From Bacillota bacterium (GTDB lineage: Bacteria > Bacillota > Bacilli > Desulfuribacillales > Desulfuribacillaceae): 44,225 nucleotides of DNA. Shown here piece after piece: positions 32,277 to 40,922 of this stretch (position 1 is the stretch's first letter; every line of letters begins with the position of its first letter). The stretch lies in contig JAEWFW010000026.1 of the NCBI GenBank assembly GCA_023388635.1, forward strand, positions 1-44,225. Direction: 5' to 3'. The translations under genes were made by a program, and so were the position numbers. The notes beneath the pieces are model-generated. The model had not been told where the DNA came from. It ran no database searches and saw only the letters and a list, made by a program, of their open reading frames with translations.

Positions 32277-32963
32277 TCAATTCACTATTTGCTTGATTAA
32301 CAAAATGATGCCAATCAATAGGGGCTGATGCAACAGGTAAATCGCCAAAGAATGCCGGCTCATATAACTCACGAATGCATGATCGAACTGGAATGGAAAG
32401 ATGCTCTCTTTCCGGTAATAATACTGTTTGTACATTAATATCCCCAAAATATAGACAGCCAGATATGGAACCAGCGGATAATAATCTACCGTAGCGAATC
32501 CACTGTAGCGTATGCCCAATGGCAATAAAACAGCGGTATCGACGAATATCTTCTCAACTACGCCCGCCAACCATACAACAACGACACTCAAGGTTGCCAA
32601 TAACCACGAAGGCAACTTTACGAGCAGTGGATAAAGCAACATACAGGTACCTAAAAAATGCAAAATACCAAACCGCACGTATTGATCACCAAAGACTACA
32701 TAGGTAGCCAATGACACAACCATCGCAAAAGCTATGAGTTTCACTCCCGATTTGATTGCGCCTTTGCTGCTGAATCCCGTACTAATTCCTGAAATACACA
32801 TAAAAAGCAATGCCGCTATTTTGCCAACCCAGTACCAAAAACCACTGCTATAATTGATATCCCAGCCGGCAAATATCCGCAAATCGTACACGGCATGAAA
32901 CACAACCATTAACATAATCGCCGTCATACGTAAAAAATCGATCTCCCATATACGTGCTTTCAT
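32277..32963 (-). CDS. DUF1624 (acyltransferase-like) membrane protein
   Basis: 228 residues, seven to eight predicted membrane helices. The N-terminus RIWEIDFLRMTAIMLMVVFHAVYDL has the typical Asp-Arg start and an in-membrane His of the heparan-alpha-glucosaminide acetyltransferase/DUF1624 group, with HSLAIYLLHQPLL near the end. These proteins move acyl groups across the membrane; the substrate is unknown. GAGGTGA precedes the ATG. It is separated from the SDR gene by 66 nt and divergent from the ABC operon. Confidence 0.83.
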   Translation of the reverse strand: MKARIWEIDFLRMTAIMLMVVFHAVYDLRIFAGWDINYSSGFWYWVGKIAALLFMCISGISTGFSSKGAIKSGVKLIAFAMVVSLATYVVFGDQYVRFGILHFLGTCMLLYPLLVKLPSWLLATLSVVVVWLAGVVEKIFVDTAVLLPLGIRYSGFATVDYYPLVPYLAVYILGILMYKQYYYRKESIFPFQFDHAFVSYMSRHSLAIYLLHQPLLIGIILLIKQIVN

Positions 32964-33010
32964 ATAAATAAATCACCTCGATCTCAATTCTACCACACTG
33001 TATATTCGCA

Positions 33011-33145
33011 TGTCACAAAGAAACGATTTACCTGTGACAAAGAAACAAACTACTATTACAAAGAAAACAATTTGATACTTTTGTCATGAAAATGTAATAA
33101 ATGGCTTTTGGGTTGTGACATAAATGTGACATTCGCGCGGTACGA
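33011..33145 (+). promoter_or_regulatory. Direct-repeat array and promoter of the ABC operon
   Basis: Three copies of ACAAAGAAA(A)C at 33015-33024, 33037-33046 and 33058-33068, spaced 21-22 nt, or two helical turns. A second pair TGTGACATAAA (from 33115) and TGTGACATTCG repeats with an 11-nt period and overlaps the -35 region of a TACGAT -10 box at 33140-33145, which has no good -35. Such arrays are typical of OmpR-family response regulators that activate weak promoters. No regulator is encoded nearby. The array is seen; the regulator is inferred. Confidence 0.6.
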
Positions 33146-33174
33146 TGTTTTTAAATGGGAAAGGGAGGAAACAT

Positions 33175-33882
33175 ATGGGAGCCTGTGAACAAGCGATTCA
33201 ATTACATCATTTGCGAAAAGTCTATCAATTAGGCAGAGAAGAGATCGTTGCTATTAATGATGTCTCTGTGTCCATCAAAAAAGGCTCTATTTGTTGCCTA
33301 TTGGGAACTTCCGGTTCAGGAAAATCTACATTACTGAACTTAATGGCGGGGTTAGAAAAACCGACAAAAGGCTCTATTATTCTTAATGGTCAGCCAATTG
33401 ACAGATTAAATGAGCGTCAATTAACTCGGTTTCGCCAAAAATATGTGGGGTTTATTTTTCAATCCTACAATTTGCTGGCGACACTAACTGCCATGGAGAA
33501 TGTCAGCCTGCCTTTGGCGTTTCGCAAGGTACCGAAAAAACTGCGGGAGCAGAAAGCAAAGGATATGTTAAAGGCAGTGGGACTGGAGAAATATATACAC
33601 CACAAACCGTCGCAAATGAGTGGTGGACAGCAGCAACGGGTCGGCATTGCCAGAGCTTTCGTTACCAATGCGCCAATCATCTTTGCCGACGAACCTACGG
33701 GCAATCTCGATACACGGACGACACAGGAAGTCATCGATCTGATGTTGTCAATTACAAAGGCAAACAACCAGACGATGGTGATCGTCACACATGACCACCA
33801 TGTTGCGACCTATGCTGATCACGTCGCATATATTTCAGATGGAAATCTTATTAAAGAAGAGTATTCAGGAGGGAATGTATGA
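33175..33882 (+). CDS. ABC transporter ATP-binding subunit (MacB/LolD-like)
   Basis: About 235 residues from the ATG at 33175 (GGGAGG 6 nt upstream). Walker A GTSGSGKSTLLN, signature MSGGQQQRVGIARAF, Walker B IIFADEPTGNLD, and switch His in IVTHDHHV. The DEPTGNLDTRT sequence is typical of MacB-type ATPases that power mechanotransmission rather than simple transport. The stop overlaps the next gene by 4 nt. Together with the next two genes this is a complete three-part export or signalling system. Confidence 0.95.
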   Translation: MGACEQAIQLHHLRKVYQLGREEIVAINDVSVSIKKGSICCLLGTSGSGKSTLLNLMAGLEKPTKGSIILNGQPIDRLNERQLTRFRQKYVGFIFQSYNLLATLTAMENVSLPLAFRKVPKKLREQKAKDMLKAVGLEKYIHHKPSQMSGGQQQRVGIARAFVTNAPIIFADEPTGNLDTRTTQEVIDLMLSITKANNQTMVIVTHDHHVATYADHVAYISDGNLIKEEYSGGNV

Positions 33883-36038
33883 AACTATGTGCGCGAGAAG
33901 GACGCACCGCAAGATGTATACATACATATGTAATCTGTGTTCTTTCGTTGTCTATTTTGTTATTGCCGTTTATAACATTTGCTGAAACGGGTACGGAGCA
34001 GATATCGCCCAAACTCGTTATTGGCAATCTATCGGAAGTTCCGGTTTTTCAAGCTGGGACAGATGTGAGGATGACATTCAATGTGCGTAACGTCGGCAAT
34101 ATCTATGCGACGAATATCTATGCATCATTAGTCTACGATGCGGCGAAATCGGAAGAATTGCCATTTACAGTAGATTCTATGATCAGCAAGAAGCAACTAT
34201 CGAGTCTCGAAGAGAATGAGAGTACCAATGCGACTCTCAATTTTACAGTCCCCGCTAACACGCCAGCTAAAGTATACCCGGTGACTTTAAAAGTTGAATA
34301 TAGAAATCCCATATCGGGAGAATTGATGACGGTTACATCTGACACGATGCACGTAAAAGTTGAAAACAGCATACAATTGCCGAAAATCGAAATTCGCGAG
34401 CAGAACATTGCCGGTGGAACCTTTCAATCTGGTGGTACAGATCGGCTGTTTTTAGAAGTTTACAATAGTGGGGAATTAGCTGCCGAAGACATCGAAGTAC
34501 GCATCGACGGGCTGACAACAAAGAAAATATTTGCCGAGGGAATTAACCAGGACCGTAAAACACTAGATCAATTAAAAGGCGGTCATTCCAATGGCTCTGT
34601 TTTTTTTGATTTAAAAGTCGATTCGGAACTTGCCTCCGGTGTTTATGATTTTCAGGTCGTAGTGTCATATAAGGACCCATATGACAAACAATATTCAACG
34701 AGCACGACGATTTATTTACCCGTAGAGAAAGAAGATTCCGATAGCGCCAACGTGCAATTATTGATCAATGACATTCAATATCCGAATCACGAAGTTGCCG
34801 TAGATGAAAATTTCGACATTTCTTTCTCGATCTCTAACAACAGCGAAGACAAAGCTAGGAATGTGAAAATTACCGTTGACGGCGGCAATGAAATTCTTCC
34901 CAAAACGACTCCGATTAAGACATTTGCTCAATTAGAACCGATGGAAACCCAGGCGATGAGTGTGACGATGTTTGCTGTAGACGGTACAAAAAGTAAAAAC
35001 TATCCGATTCAAATTTCAGTGGAGTATGAAATAGATACCAATAATTCTTCAAGTACCTCATCAAGTTCCACATCGTCTGATTCGCAAAAGACATCGACAA
35101 CGAAACAGACATTCTCCCAGTATGTCGGAGTGTTCGTCCAAGAATCCGATGAGGAAGAAGAACAATCGATGACGCCTAGAGTGATTGTAAGTCATTATAA
35201 AATTGACCGAGAATATGTCATTGCCGGAGAGGATTTTGCTTTGCAGTTTTCGCTGCAAAACACACATGACAACGCAACGATTCGCAATATGATCGTCAAT
35301 ATTGGCGCATCCGATGATATATTTTCTCCTGTAAATTCAAGCAATACATTATATATTCCATCGATTATGCCGGGAGCGAACTCCCAACATTTTATGACTT
35401 TGCGCCCGAATATTGACGCCGCATTTAAAACACACAATATTAATTTGGATATTCAGTATGAGGATGAGGATGGCAATGTGTATACGACCAAAGAGACCAT
35501 CGGGGTACCGGTGATGCAAATGGTCAAACTGACAGTTGGTGAGATTGAACTTCCCAATAACGGCGTTATCGGAGATGCTGTAACACTTTCGGCGGATTTC
35601 CATAATTCCGGACGGGCGCAAATACGCAATATGACAATTCGCCTCGAAGGAGAATTTGACACATCTGACCGCAGCTTATACGTCGGGAACGTCGACGCCG
35701 GTCAAGGGACTACCTATGAAGTCTCCATCACACCGACACAAGCAGGTGAGCTCAACGGGAAAATGGTGTTTGAATTTATCGATGCAATCGATCAGACGCA
35801 TGCTGTAGAGAGGGAATTCACCTTTAACGTCGATGAGCGAGCAAACAGCGGTATGCGCGGAGACGCTCAGATGCCGCCGAATTTTAATCGCACGGGAGCA
35901 ACAGCCGAAGACACTGCTAACCGCCAGCTAATTTATTATGCGGGAATTGGGGTCGCTGTTGTTTTGATTACTGGAGCTTTGATTTATCGCTGGCGCAAGA
36001 GAAAGAAGGAATTAGAGGAAGTGGATCTCCATGCATAG
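33879..36038 (+). CDS. Membrane-anchored extracellular CARDB-like multi-domain protein
   Basis: 719 residues. The N-terminal signal peptide (YICNLC-type start, hydrophobic core SLSILLLPFITFAET) is followed by four to five repeated Ig-like domains resembling CARDB/NEW3, each beginning with PKLVIGNLSEVPVF, PKIEIREQNIAGGTF, VQLLINDIQYPNHEVA, PRVIVSHYKIDREYV or MVKLTVGEIELPNNGV. A C-terminal membrane helix (QLIYYAGIGVAVVLITGALIY) with a basic tail (RWRKRKKELEEVD) ends it. It replaces the HlyD-like adaptor of usual MacAB or YknXYZ systems. A Ser-rich linker lies at about 387-410. It probably gathers or presents substrate outside the membrane; the ligand is unknown. Confidence 0.86.
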   Translation: MKLCAREGRTARCIHTYVICVLSLSILLLPFITFAETGTEQISPKLVIGNLSEVPVFQAGTDVRMTFNVRNVGNIYATNIYASLVYDAAKSEELPFTVDSMISKKQLSSLEENESTNATLNFTVPANTPAKVYPVTLKVEYRNPISGELMTVTSDTMHVKVENSIQLPKIEIREQNIAGGTFQSGGTDRLFLEVYNSGELAAEDIEVRIDGLTTKKIFAEGINQDRKTLDQLKGGHSNGSVFFDLKVDSELASGVYDFQVVVSYKDPYDKQYSTSTTIYLPVEKEDSDSANVQLLINDIQYPNHEVAVDENFDISFSISNNSEDKARNVKITVDGGNEILPKTTPIKTFAQLEPMETQAMSVTMFAVDGTKSKNYPIQISVEYEIDTNNSSSTSSSSTSSDSQKTSTTKQTFSQYVGVFVQESDEEEEQSMTPRVIVSHYKIDREYVIAGEDFALQFSLQNTHDNATIRNMIVNIGASDDIFSPVNSSNTLYIPSIMPGANSQHFMTLRPNIDAAFKTHNINLDIQYEDEDGNVYTTKETIGVPVMQMVKLTVGEIELPNNGVIGDAVTLSADFHNSGRAQIRNMTIRLEGEFDTSDRSLYVGNVDAGQGTTYEVSITPTQAGELNGKMVFEFIDAIDQTHAVEREFTFNVDERANSGMRGDAQMPPNFNRTGATAEDTANRQLIYYAGIGVAVVLITGALIYRWRKRKKELEEVDLHA

Positions 36039-37509
36039 CCTTGACTTAATTAAAATGGCGGTTGGCAATTTGATCCGCAGAAAAACGAGGACAGTACTGA
36101 CAATGCTCGGAGTCGTCATTGGCACATTGTCGATTGTCGTCATGCTGTCCTTAGGAATCGCGATGAATCAGGGACTGGAAGAGCAGATATCTTCTATGGG
36201 GGATTTGACGGTTATCGAAATTAACAGTATGGGAAACAGGACTTCTTCTGGTGTAGAGGCGCCTGCTCTTGATGATGACGCGTTGGAATTGCTTCAACAG
36301 CTTCCCAATGTAGAGGCAGTCATGCCGATACGGACGTTGCGCATGAGAATGGTGTCTGGAAGATATGTCGCTAATACGTCTGTGATTGGCATTGAACCGG
36401 ATACAATGAAATCCTTCGGATTTGAGGCTGAAGAAGGGCGTTTGTTGGAGGATACTGATGCTCAAGTCATTGTCTTTGGAGCCAGTGTAGAAAATAATTT
36501 CTATAACCCTCGGGAGGCTAGCCAATCATCACAACGCTCCGGTCGTAATTTTATGGGCAGCAGGGGCGGTATGGCGGGACAAGGCGGTTCGAGAAGTGGA
36601 ATGAATACGATGGGGGCAATGCCCGGAGGACCGCAAGGTGGAATGAATGGTCCGATCAGGGTCGATATGACTGGCGGAGTGGAAGTAAATGAACCGTTGA
36701 TCAATATGATGACTGCCGATGTACTGCTCACATCGGATACAAAATATGGTGAAGAGCGTATCAGCCTTACGAGTATTCTCGATACGTCCGCTACAAAACT
36801 TTATGAAGTACAAACTGTCGGCAAATTGGCAAGCGGATCGGGAAGTTCCGATTACAATGTTTATATGAATATGCAAGCCTTTGAGAAGCTTTTGGAAGAG
36901 AATGAATCGAGCAATCAAACATCTATGTTTCAGGCACAGAATGATGATGAGAACAAGTACGAGAGTATCTCGGTAAAAGTTGATGATTACCGCAATGTGG
37001 AACGAGTTCTGTCAATCCTTGAAGTATATGGATTTCAAACATTCAGCCTCACAGAAATCCTAACATCAATGCAGGAGACCTCTGAACAGACGCAAGCTGT
37101 GCTTGGTGGGATCGGCGCTATCAGTTTGCTTGTGGCGGCGATTGGTATCACAAATACGATGATCATGAGTATCAACGAGCGGACAAGGGAAATTGGGGTG
37201 ATGAAAGTCATCGGTGCCGATCTCGATGATATTAAGAAAATGTTCTTGATGGAGGCAGGGATGATCGGCTTTTGGGGAGGAGCTATGGGAATTGCCTTTA
37301 GCTATTTAATATCCTATGTTCTCAACAATACAAATGTCGAATTTCTCGGATATAGTAATAGCGGTACGGCGGGTATGTCGGTCATTCCCGTGGAGTTATC
37401 GATAGCAGCTATCATATTCGCTACACTGATTGGCTTGTTGTCAGGATATTCTCCGGCGCGCCGTGCGATGAACATCAGTGCGCTGGATGCGATTCGAACG
37501 GAAAAATAA
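36031..37509 (+). CDS. MacB-like ABC permease with Gly/Met-rich insert
   Basis: 492 residues. FtsX/MacB topology: one N-terminal helix (TVLTMLGVVIGTLSIVVMLSLG), a long external domain, then three C-terminal helices beginning AVLGGIGAISLLVAAIGITNTMIMSINERTREIGVMKVIGA and ending LSGYSPARRAMNISALDAIRTEK, the classical MacB block. The external domain contains a Gly/Met/Ser-rich stretch at about 170-212 (SGRNFMGSRGGMAGQGGSR and following), which is not part of the normal porter domain. The start overlaps the preceding stop by 8 nt. It is the last gene of the operon before a terminator. Confidence 0.93.
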   Translation: MHSLDLIKMAVGNLIRRKTRTVLTMLGVVIGTLSIVVMLSLGIAMNQGLEEQISSMGDLTVIEINSMGNRTSSGVEAPALDDDALELLQQLPNVEAVMPIRTLRMRMVSGRYVANTSVIGIEPDTMKSFGFEAEEGRLLEDTDAQVIVFGASVENNFYNPREASQSSQRSGRNFMGSRGGMAGQGGSRSGMNTMGAMPGGPQGGMNGPIRVDMTGGVEVNEPLINMMTADVLLTSDTKYGEERISLTSILDTSATKLYEVQTVGKLASGSGSSDYNVYMNMQAFEKLLEENESSNQTSMFQAQNDDENKYESISVKVDDYRNVERVLSILEVYGFQTFSLTEILTSMQETSEQTQAVLGGIGAISLLVAAIGITNTMIMSINERTREIGVMKVIGADLDDIKKMFLMEAGMIGFWGGAMGIAFSYLISYVLNNTNVEFLGYSNSGTAGMSVIPVELSIAAIIFATLIGLLSGYSPARRAMNISALDAIRTEK

Positions 37510-37543
37510 AAAATCCTCTTTCAACTAAATAGAGCGAAAATCA

Positions 37544-37586
37544 AAAGCCTAAGAATGATATTGCTGCATCCTTAGGCTTTATCTTC
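37544..37586 (+). terminator. Intrinsic terminator of the ABC operon
   Basis: AAAGCCTAAG (37544-37553) pairs with CTTAGGCTTT (37571-37580) followed by ATCTTCTT. Confidence 0.75.
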
Positions 37587-37604
37587 TTAAACTGCTGTGC
37601 TAAA

Positions 37605-37672
37605 AGCTACTTTCCAAACAGGCATATCGCTCCCTATCGCTATACAGCTACTTTCCAGGCAGCCATGGCGCT
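37605..37672. repeat. Two imperfect 27-nt direct repeats after the first AOR gene
   Basis: AGCTACTTTCCAAACAGGCA (from 37605) and AGCTACTTTCCAGGCAGCCA (from 37646) share 22 of 27 bases at a 41-nt spacing. They lie between the convergent ABC and AOR operons, just beyond the AOR stop. Function unknown. Confidence 0.6.
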
Positions 37673-37692
37673 ATGCAATGACTATGCGAAGT

Positions 37693-39804
37693 TTACTTCG
37701 GCAACAACTTCAATCTTTCTAATTCGTCAGCAACATCTTTCAAATTCAGGCGTTCCAATGTTGCTCTTGTTGGCGCTCCTGTCGCTTTGTCCCATCCATA
37801 TAATTCGTAGAACATGTCGAGTGCCAATTCCATATCATCACGATCCAATTTTGTAGTTCCAGGAGTGAACGGTTTCATATCAGGATCCGCCGTAAATACC
37901 CATTCTGGAATTTTGTCGTGTTCTTGGCGTAAATTCATTGTGTTCATGTTCTTGATCGTCAATGCGCGTTGCATTGTCGTAATTCTCTCCGCAGCTAGAT
38001 CCAGTTCCTGCTCGGATGTTTGAATTCCCGTCGCCAATGAGTAAAACTTCGCTTCTAATGCTGTATCTCCACGATAATTTCTGCTCTTAGACGGCGAAAC
38101 GACTAACGGCCACATCCAGTTGCAAAGTGTGATAGAATCGTGCAATGAGTTACGGTCAACGCTCCATTTCGCAAATTTCGCTTTATGGATATTCATCGGC
38201 TTGTAATCTTTCGGCGCATCTAATGCAGCAGGTGATCCCCATTGCTCTCCAGCCACTTCTTGCAACAATTCAATCGGCAAACCGGCACCAATGAAGTTCA
38301 TATGAGAATGGGAGTTGCAATCGCGGTTCCAGATAATATTGATCAATGCTCCCACTTGTCCGTTCGTCTCATTGGAGTGATGTTTCGGATATCCATGGAT
38401 CGACCACATGCCACGACCTGCGTCGTCAACAAATTTCTGATCCAAATTCCACTCCTTCATTAACCATGCAGAACCCATACCTAATTTAGAAAATTCCCCT
38501 TCTTTGAAAGCGATACGGCGATAATATTCAAGCAACCAAGCCGGATCTCCTGCTTCTAAAAGATTCCAAGGAATACTTTCGTATTCTTCTTTCGGTAAAA
38601 TATCTTTAAACATATCATTTTTCAAGAAATACTGGAAGTCCTTACCCAGTAAGTTATAGTTACTCCAGACTCCATAATCATCGGCGAGTCTTGCTCCCAA
38701 GCTTCTGGCGACCATAGCCACTTTACCTTTTGTGTCACCATCGGAGTATTTACCATTCATTGCTGAAGCAGGTGCGGAATAGCTGATACAAGTACTTGTT
38801 CCATACGGTGCTATTCCGTATTGCTCTAATTCAGGCAAATACAAGTTACTTTGGCAACGAATCGGACAGGAGTGGCAGCCACCCATTTTAATTGTGCGTT
38901 CCTCAGCTACAGGTCCTAAGTCGAAGACCGCTTTTTGCGTACGCAAACCAATTCTGTTTGATCCACCCGGTCCCGGAGGCAATTCACCTGTCTCAACCGG
39001 TGGCTTTGCTGCTCCCCAGAACAAGCCTGTTTGTGCTGTCCAACGTGTAGGACTGGAATATTCCGCCCATGGTTGTGGTGTACTAGGCACTACGTGATTA
39101 TTATTGGCACCGAGTATTTCGTCTGTCACTAACTTGTTCAACGCTACCCATTCAGGACCTTTACCCTCGGCAATACCAACGGCACCAGTTCCTTTTACTG
39201 CGATTGCTTTTAATTTTTTAGAACCGAGAATACTTCCGTGTCCACCACCGGAATGTGAAATGCTATTGACGATCGATGACAAGTGTACGAGATTCTCTCC
39301 CGCTTGACCGATCGAGGCAACACAAGAGCCGTCACCTAATTCTTTTGTTAATTGAAAGTTTGTCTCAACTGTTCCTTTGCCCCACAAGTGCGAAGCATCT
39401 TCGATACTGACTTTATCATCGACAACTTTTAACCATACCGGTTTATCCGATTTCCCTTCAACAATAATTCCATCCCAACCGGAAAATTTCATATACGGTC
39501 CGAAGTTTCCTCCCATATGGCTGTCTGACACAGCATAGTATGGATTTGAAGGCAATAATGACACAATATTCGTGCGTCCACTACATGGAGCTCCTGTTCC
39601 GGTTAATGGTCCCGCCCCAATAAAAATTTTATTCGCCTCATCATGCGGATGCGTGCCCTGCGGCACCTCATCAAACAAAACTTTATATCCGATACCTGCG
39701 CCACCGACTAAATCTTTATATTTCATCGTATCTTCCGTCACGATTTTTCCAGTACTCAAATTCACTCTGAGCAACTTACCAGTCCAGCCTGTTACTTTTG
39801 CCAT
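37693..39804 (-). CDS. Aldehyde:ferredoxin oxidoreductase-family protein, YdhV-like (copy 1)
   Basis: 703 residues, the length of E. coli YdhV, to which it is closely related throughout. N-terminal MAKVTGWTGKLLRVNLSTG, cofactor-binding GPLTGTGAPCSGRTN, SGGGHGSILGSKKLKAI and SRNYRGD; the [4Fe-4S] ligands are C310-X2-C313-X3-C317 (GGCHSCPIRCQ) with the fourth probably C561 (SITLCNWMWP). The active site should be a bis-pyranopterin tungsten or molybdenum. No signal peptide is visible, so it is made in the cytosol. AAGGAGG precedes the ATG. It follows its ferredoxin partner by 95 nt. Substrate unknown: YdhV itself has no firmly known physiological substrate. Confidence 0.92.
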   Translation of the reverse strand: MAKVTGWTGKLLRVNLSTGKIVTEDTMKYKDLVGGAGIGYKVLFDEVPQGTHPHDEANKIFIGAGPLTGTGAPCSGRTNIVSLLPSNPYYAVSDSHMGGNFGPYMKFSGWDGIIVEGKSDKPVWLKVVDDKVSIEDASHLWGKGTVETNFQLTKELGDGSCVASIGQAGENLVHLSSIVNSISHSGGGHGSILGSKKLKAIAVKGTGAVGIAEGKGPEWVALNKLVTDEILGANNNHVVPSTPQPWAEYSSPTRWTAQTGLFWGAAKPPVETGELPPGPGGSNRIGLRTQKAVFDLGPVAEERTIKMGGCHSCPIRCQSNLYLPELEQYGIAPYGTSTCISYSAPASAMNGKYSDGDTKGKVAMVARSLGARLADDYGVWSNYNLLGKDFQYFLKNDMFKDILPKEEYESIPWNLLEAGDPAWLLEYYRRIAFKEGEFSKLGMGSAWLMKEWNLDQKFVDDAGRGMWSIHGYPKHHSNETNGQVGALINIIWNRDCNSHSHMNFIGAGLPIELLQEVAGEQWGSPAALDAPKDYKPMNIHKAKFAKWSVDRNSLHDSITLCNWMWPLVVSPSKSRNYRGDTALEAKFYSLATGIQTSEQELDLAAERITTMQRALTIKNMNTMNLRQEHDKIPEWVFTADPDMKPFTPGTTKLDRDDMELALDMFYELYGWDKATGAPTRATLERLNLKDVADELERLKLLPK

Positions 39805-39899
39805 GTATTTCTCCTCCTTTGAATATTTCTCTTATTTACTCCGCTTTTTCTAATTTCTAAGTATACTTTTTCTAATTTCTAAGTATACGCCCCTATTGT

Positions 39900-40562
39900 T
39901 TACACAAATGATTTTCCGTGCTTTTTCAATACCGCTCTAACATCTTCCCATGGTACAACGCGGATGGCGCTAGTAATGCAATGCTCTGCACACACTCCGC
40001 ACAAAATGCATTTTGTCGATTTTCCGGTTGCCGGGCTGACCGTTGGCATATGCCATGGACAAGCAGCCGTACAAGCTCCGCAACCGATACAGATACTCTC
40101 ATCAACCACGCGCGTACCGGTCACATCAGCCGCTTTAATGGCTTTCACCGGACAAGCATTGGCACACTCCGGATCTTTACACTGCTTACAAGTCTCAGGA
40201 TTCATTACGAAAGTTCCCATATGACCGTTTTCTCTACGATAATTGTCATTCGGTCCTTTTTCCCCCAAATTGAATGTTCTACTGACTTTAACCCTTGCCG
40301 TGTACGCGCCTGTGGCACCATCATTGATACCGGTACACATCATTTCGCACCGCTGACACCCCGTGCATCGGCTTCTGTCGGCAATCAACAGACCTGTCGG
40401 GATCGCGTAGCCTGTGACATCCTCCGGAACTTCTGAGCAACCGAACAGACTCAATACGGAGTACGATACAGCTAAACCGGTAATCCCTCTTCCACTCGTT
40501 TGCAAAAATACGCGGCGAGTGCTGGTTTTCTCGAAAAACCCTTTTTTCTCATTTTCTAACAT
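39900..40562 (-). CDS. Four-cluster ferredoxin with Tat/lipoprotein-like signal, YdhY-like
   Basis: About 220 residues from the ATG at 40562 (AAGGAG 8 nt upstream; the longer frame lacks one). The N-terminus has a twin-Arg motif STRRVFLQ, a hydrophobic segment GLAVSYSVLSLFGC and a Cys that fits a lipobox. Sixteen further cysteines form four [4Fe-4S] sites: CTGCQRCEMMC, CKQCKDPECANAC, CIGCGACTAAC and CILCGVCAEHC. This is the electron-transfer partner of the YdhV-like enzyme, as in the E. coli ydhYV pair. The signal predicts export as a folded protein and anchoring outside the membrane. Confidence 0.88.
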   Translation of the reverse strand: MLENEKKGFFEKTSTRRVFLQTSGRGITGLAVSYSVLSLFGCSEVPEDVTGYAIPTGLLIADRSRCTGCQRCEMMCTGINDGATGAYTARVKVSRTFNLGEKGPNDNYRRENGHMGTFVMNPETCKQCKDPECANACPVKAIKAADVTGTRVVDESICIGCGACTAACPWHMPTVSPATGKSTKCILCGVCAEHCITSAIRVVPWEDVRAVLKKHGKSFV

Positions 40563-40640
40563 CTTTACCTCTCCTTTCTGACTACTGAAATAGTATTGGT
40601 AGTAATTTATCAATAACATGAATAATTTTACGTTATTTTA

Positions 40641-40656
40641 TGTGTAATTATTCACA
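40641..40656 (-). promoter_or_regulatory. CRP/FNR-family box upstream of the ferredoxin-AOR operon
   Basis: TGTGTAATTATTCACA matches the CRP/FNR dyad TGTGA-N6-TCACA at nine of ten defined positions. It lies about 80 nt before the ferredoxin start; a TGTTAT hexamer (minus strand, 40618-40613) lies 33 nt downstream of its centre, the spacing of class II activation. A second copy is at 40769. Anaerobic control is inferred. Confidence 0.6.
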
Positions 40657-40711
40657 TTAAGATCAAAATAAAAAAGTCAGTAGTATAACATACGCTGCTA
40701 TAGTCAATAGT

Positions 40712-40725
40712 ATGACATATGTCAT
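40712..40725. promoter_or_regulatory. Perfect 14-bp palindrome
   Basis: ATGACATATGTCAT is its own reverse complement. A related half, GTATAACATACG, lies 27 nt away at 40683. Probably an operator of an unidentified regulator. Confidence 0.5.
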
Positions 40726-40768
40726 CATATAGAGTGAATTTTCACAATGAATGCAATATGCGTTTATT

Positions 40769-40821
40769 GGTGTAATGTTTCACATTTATTTTCTTATAAA
40801 AAGTGTAATTTAATATTACAC
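40769..40821. promoter_or_regulatory. Second CRP/FNR-like box and a GTGTAAT dyad
   Basis: GGTGTAATGTTTCACA (40769-40784) repeats the 40641 box (15 of 17 bases identical over GTGTAATNNTTCACATT). A third GTGTAAT occurs as one arm of GTGTAAT-N5-ATTACAC (40803-40821). The region between the ferredoxin gene and the acidic-protein gene (about 360 nt) holds only these regulatory elements and a hairpin at 40870. Confidence 0.5.
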
Positions 40822-40869
40822 ATCTGTCATGCGTCTATTCTTTACCCATTATGTTAAATAAAACATATG

Positions 40870-40903
40870 GGCTGTCACAAATTATAATACATCTATGACA
40901 GCC
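40870..40903 (-). terminator. Hairpin after the acidic-protein gene
   Basis: GGCTGTCA (40870-40877) pairs perfectly with TGACAGCC (40896-40903). On the minus strand the 3' side reads CATATGTTTTATTT, a modest T-tract 16 nt after the stop of the gene at 40923. Probably a weak terminator. Confidence 0.55.
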
Positions 40904-40922
40904 GTCTGTCAATCGATAGTTA

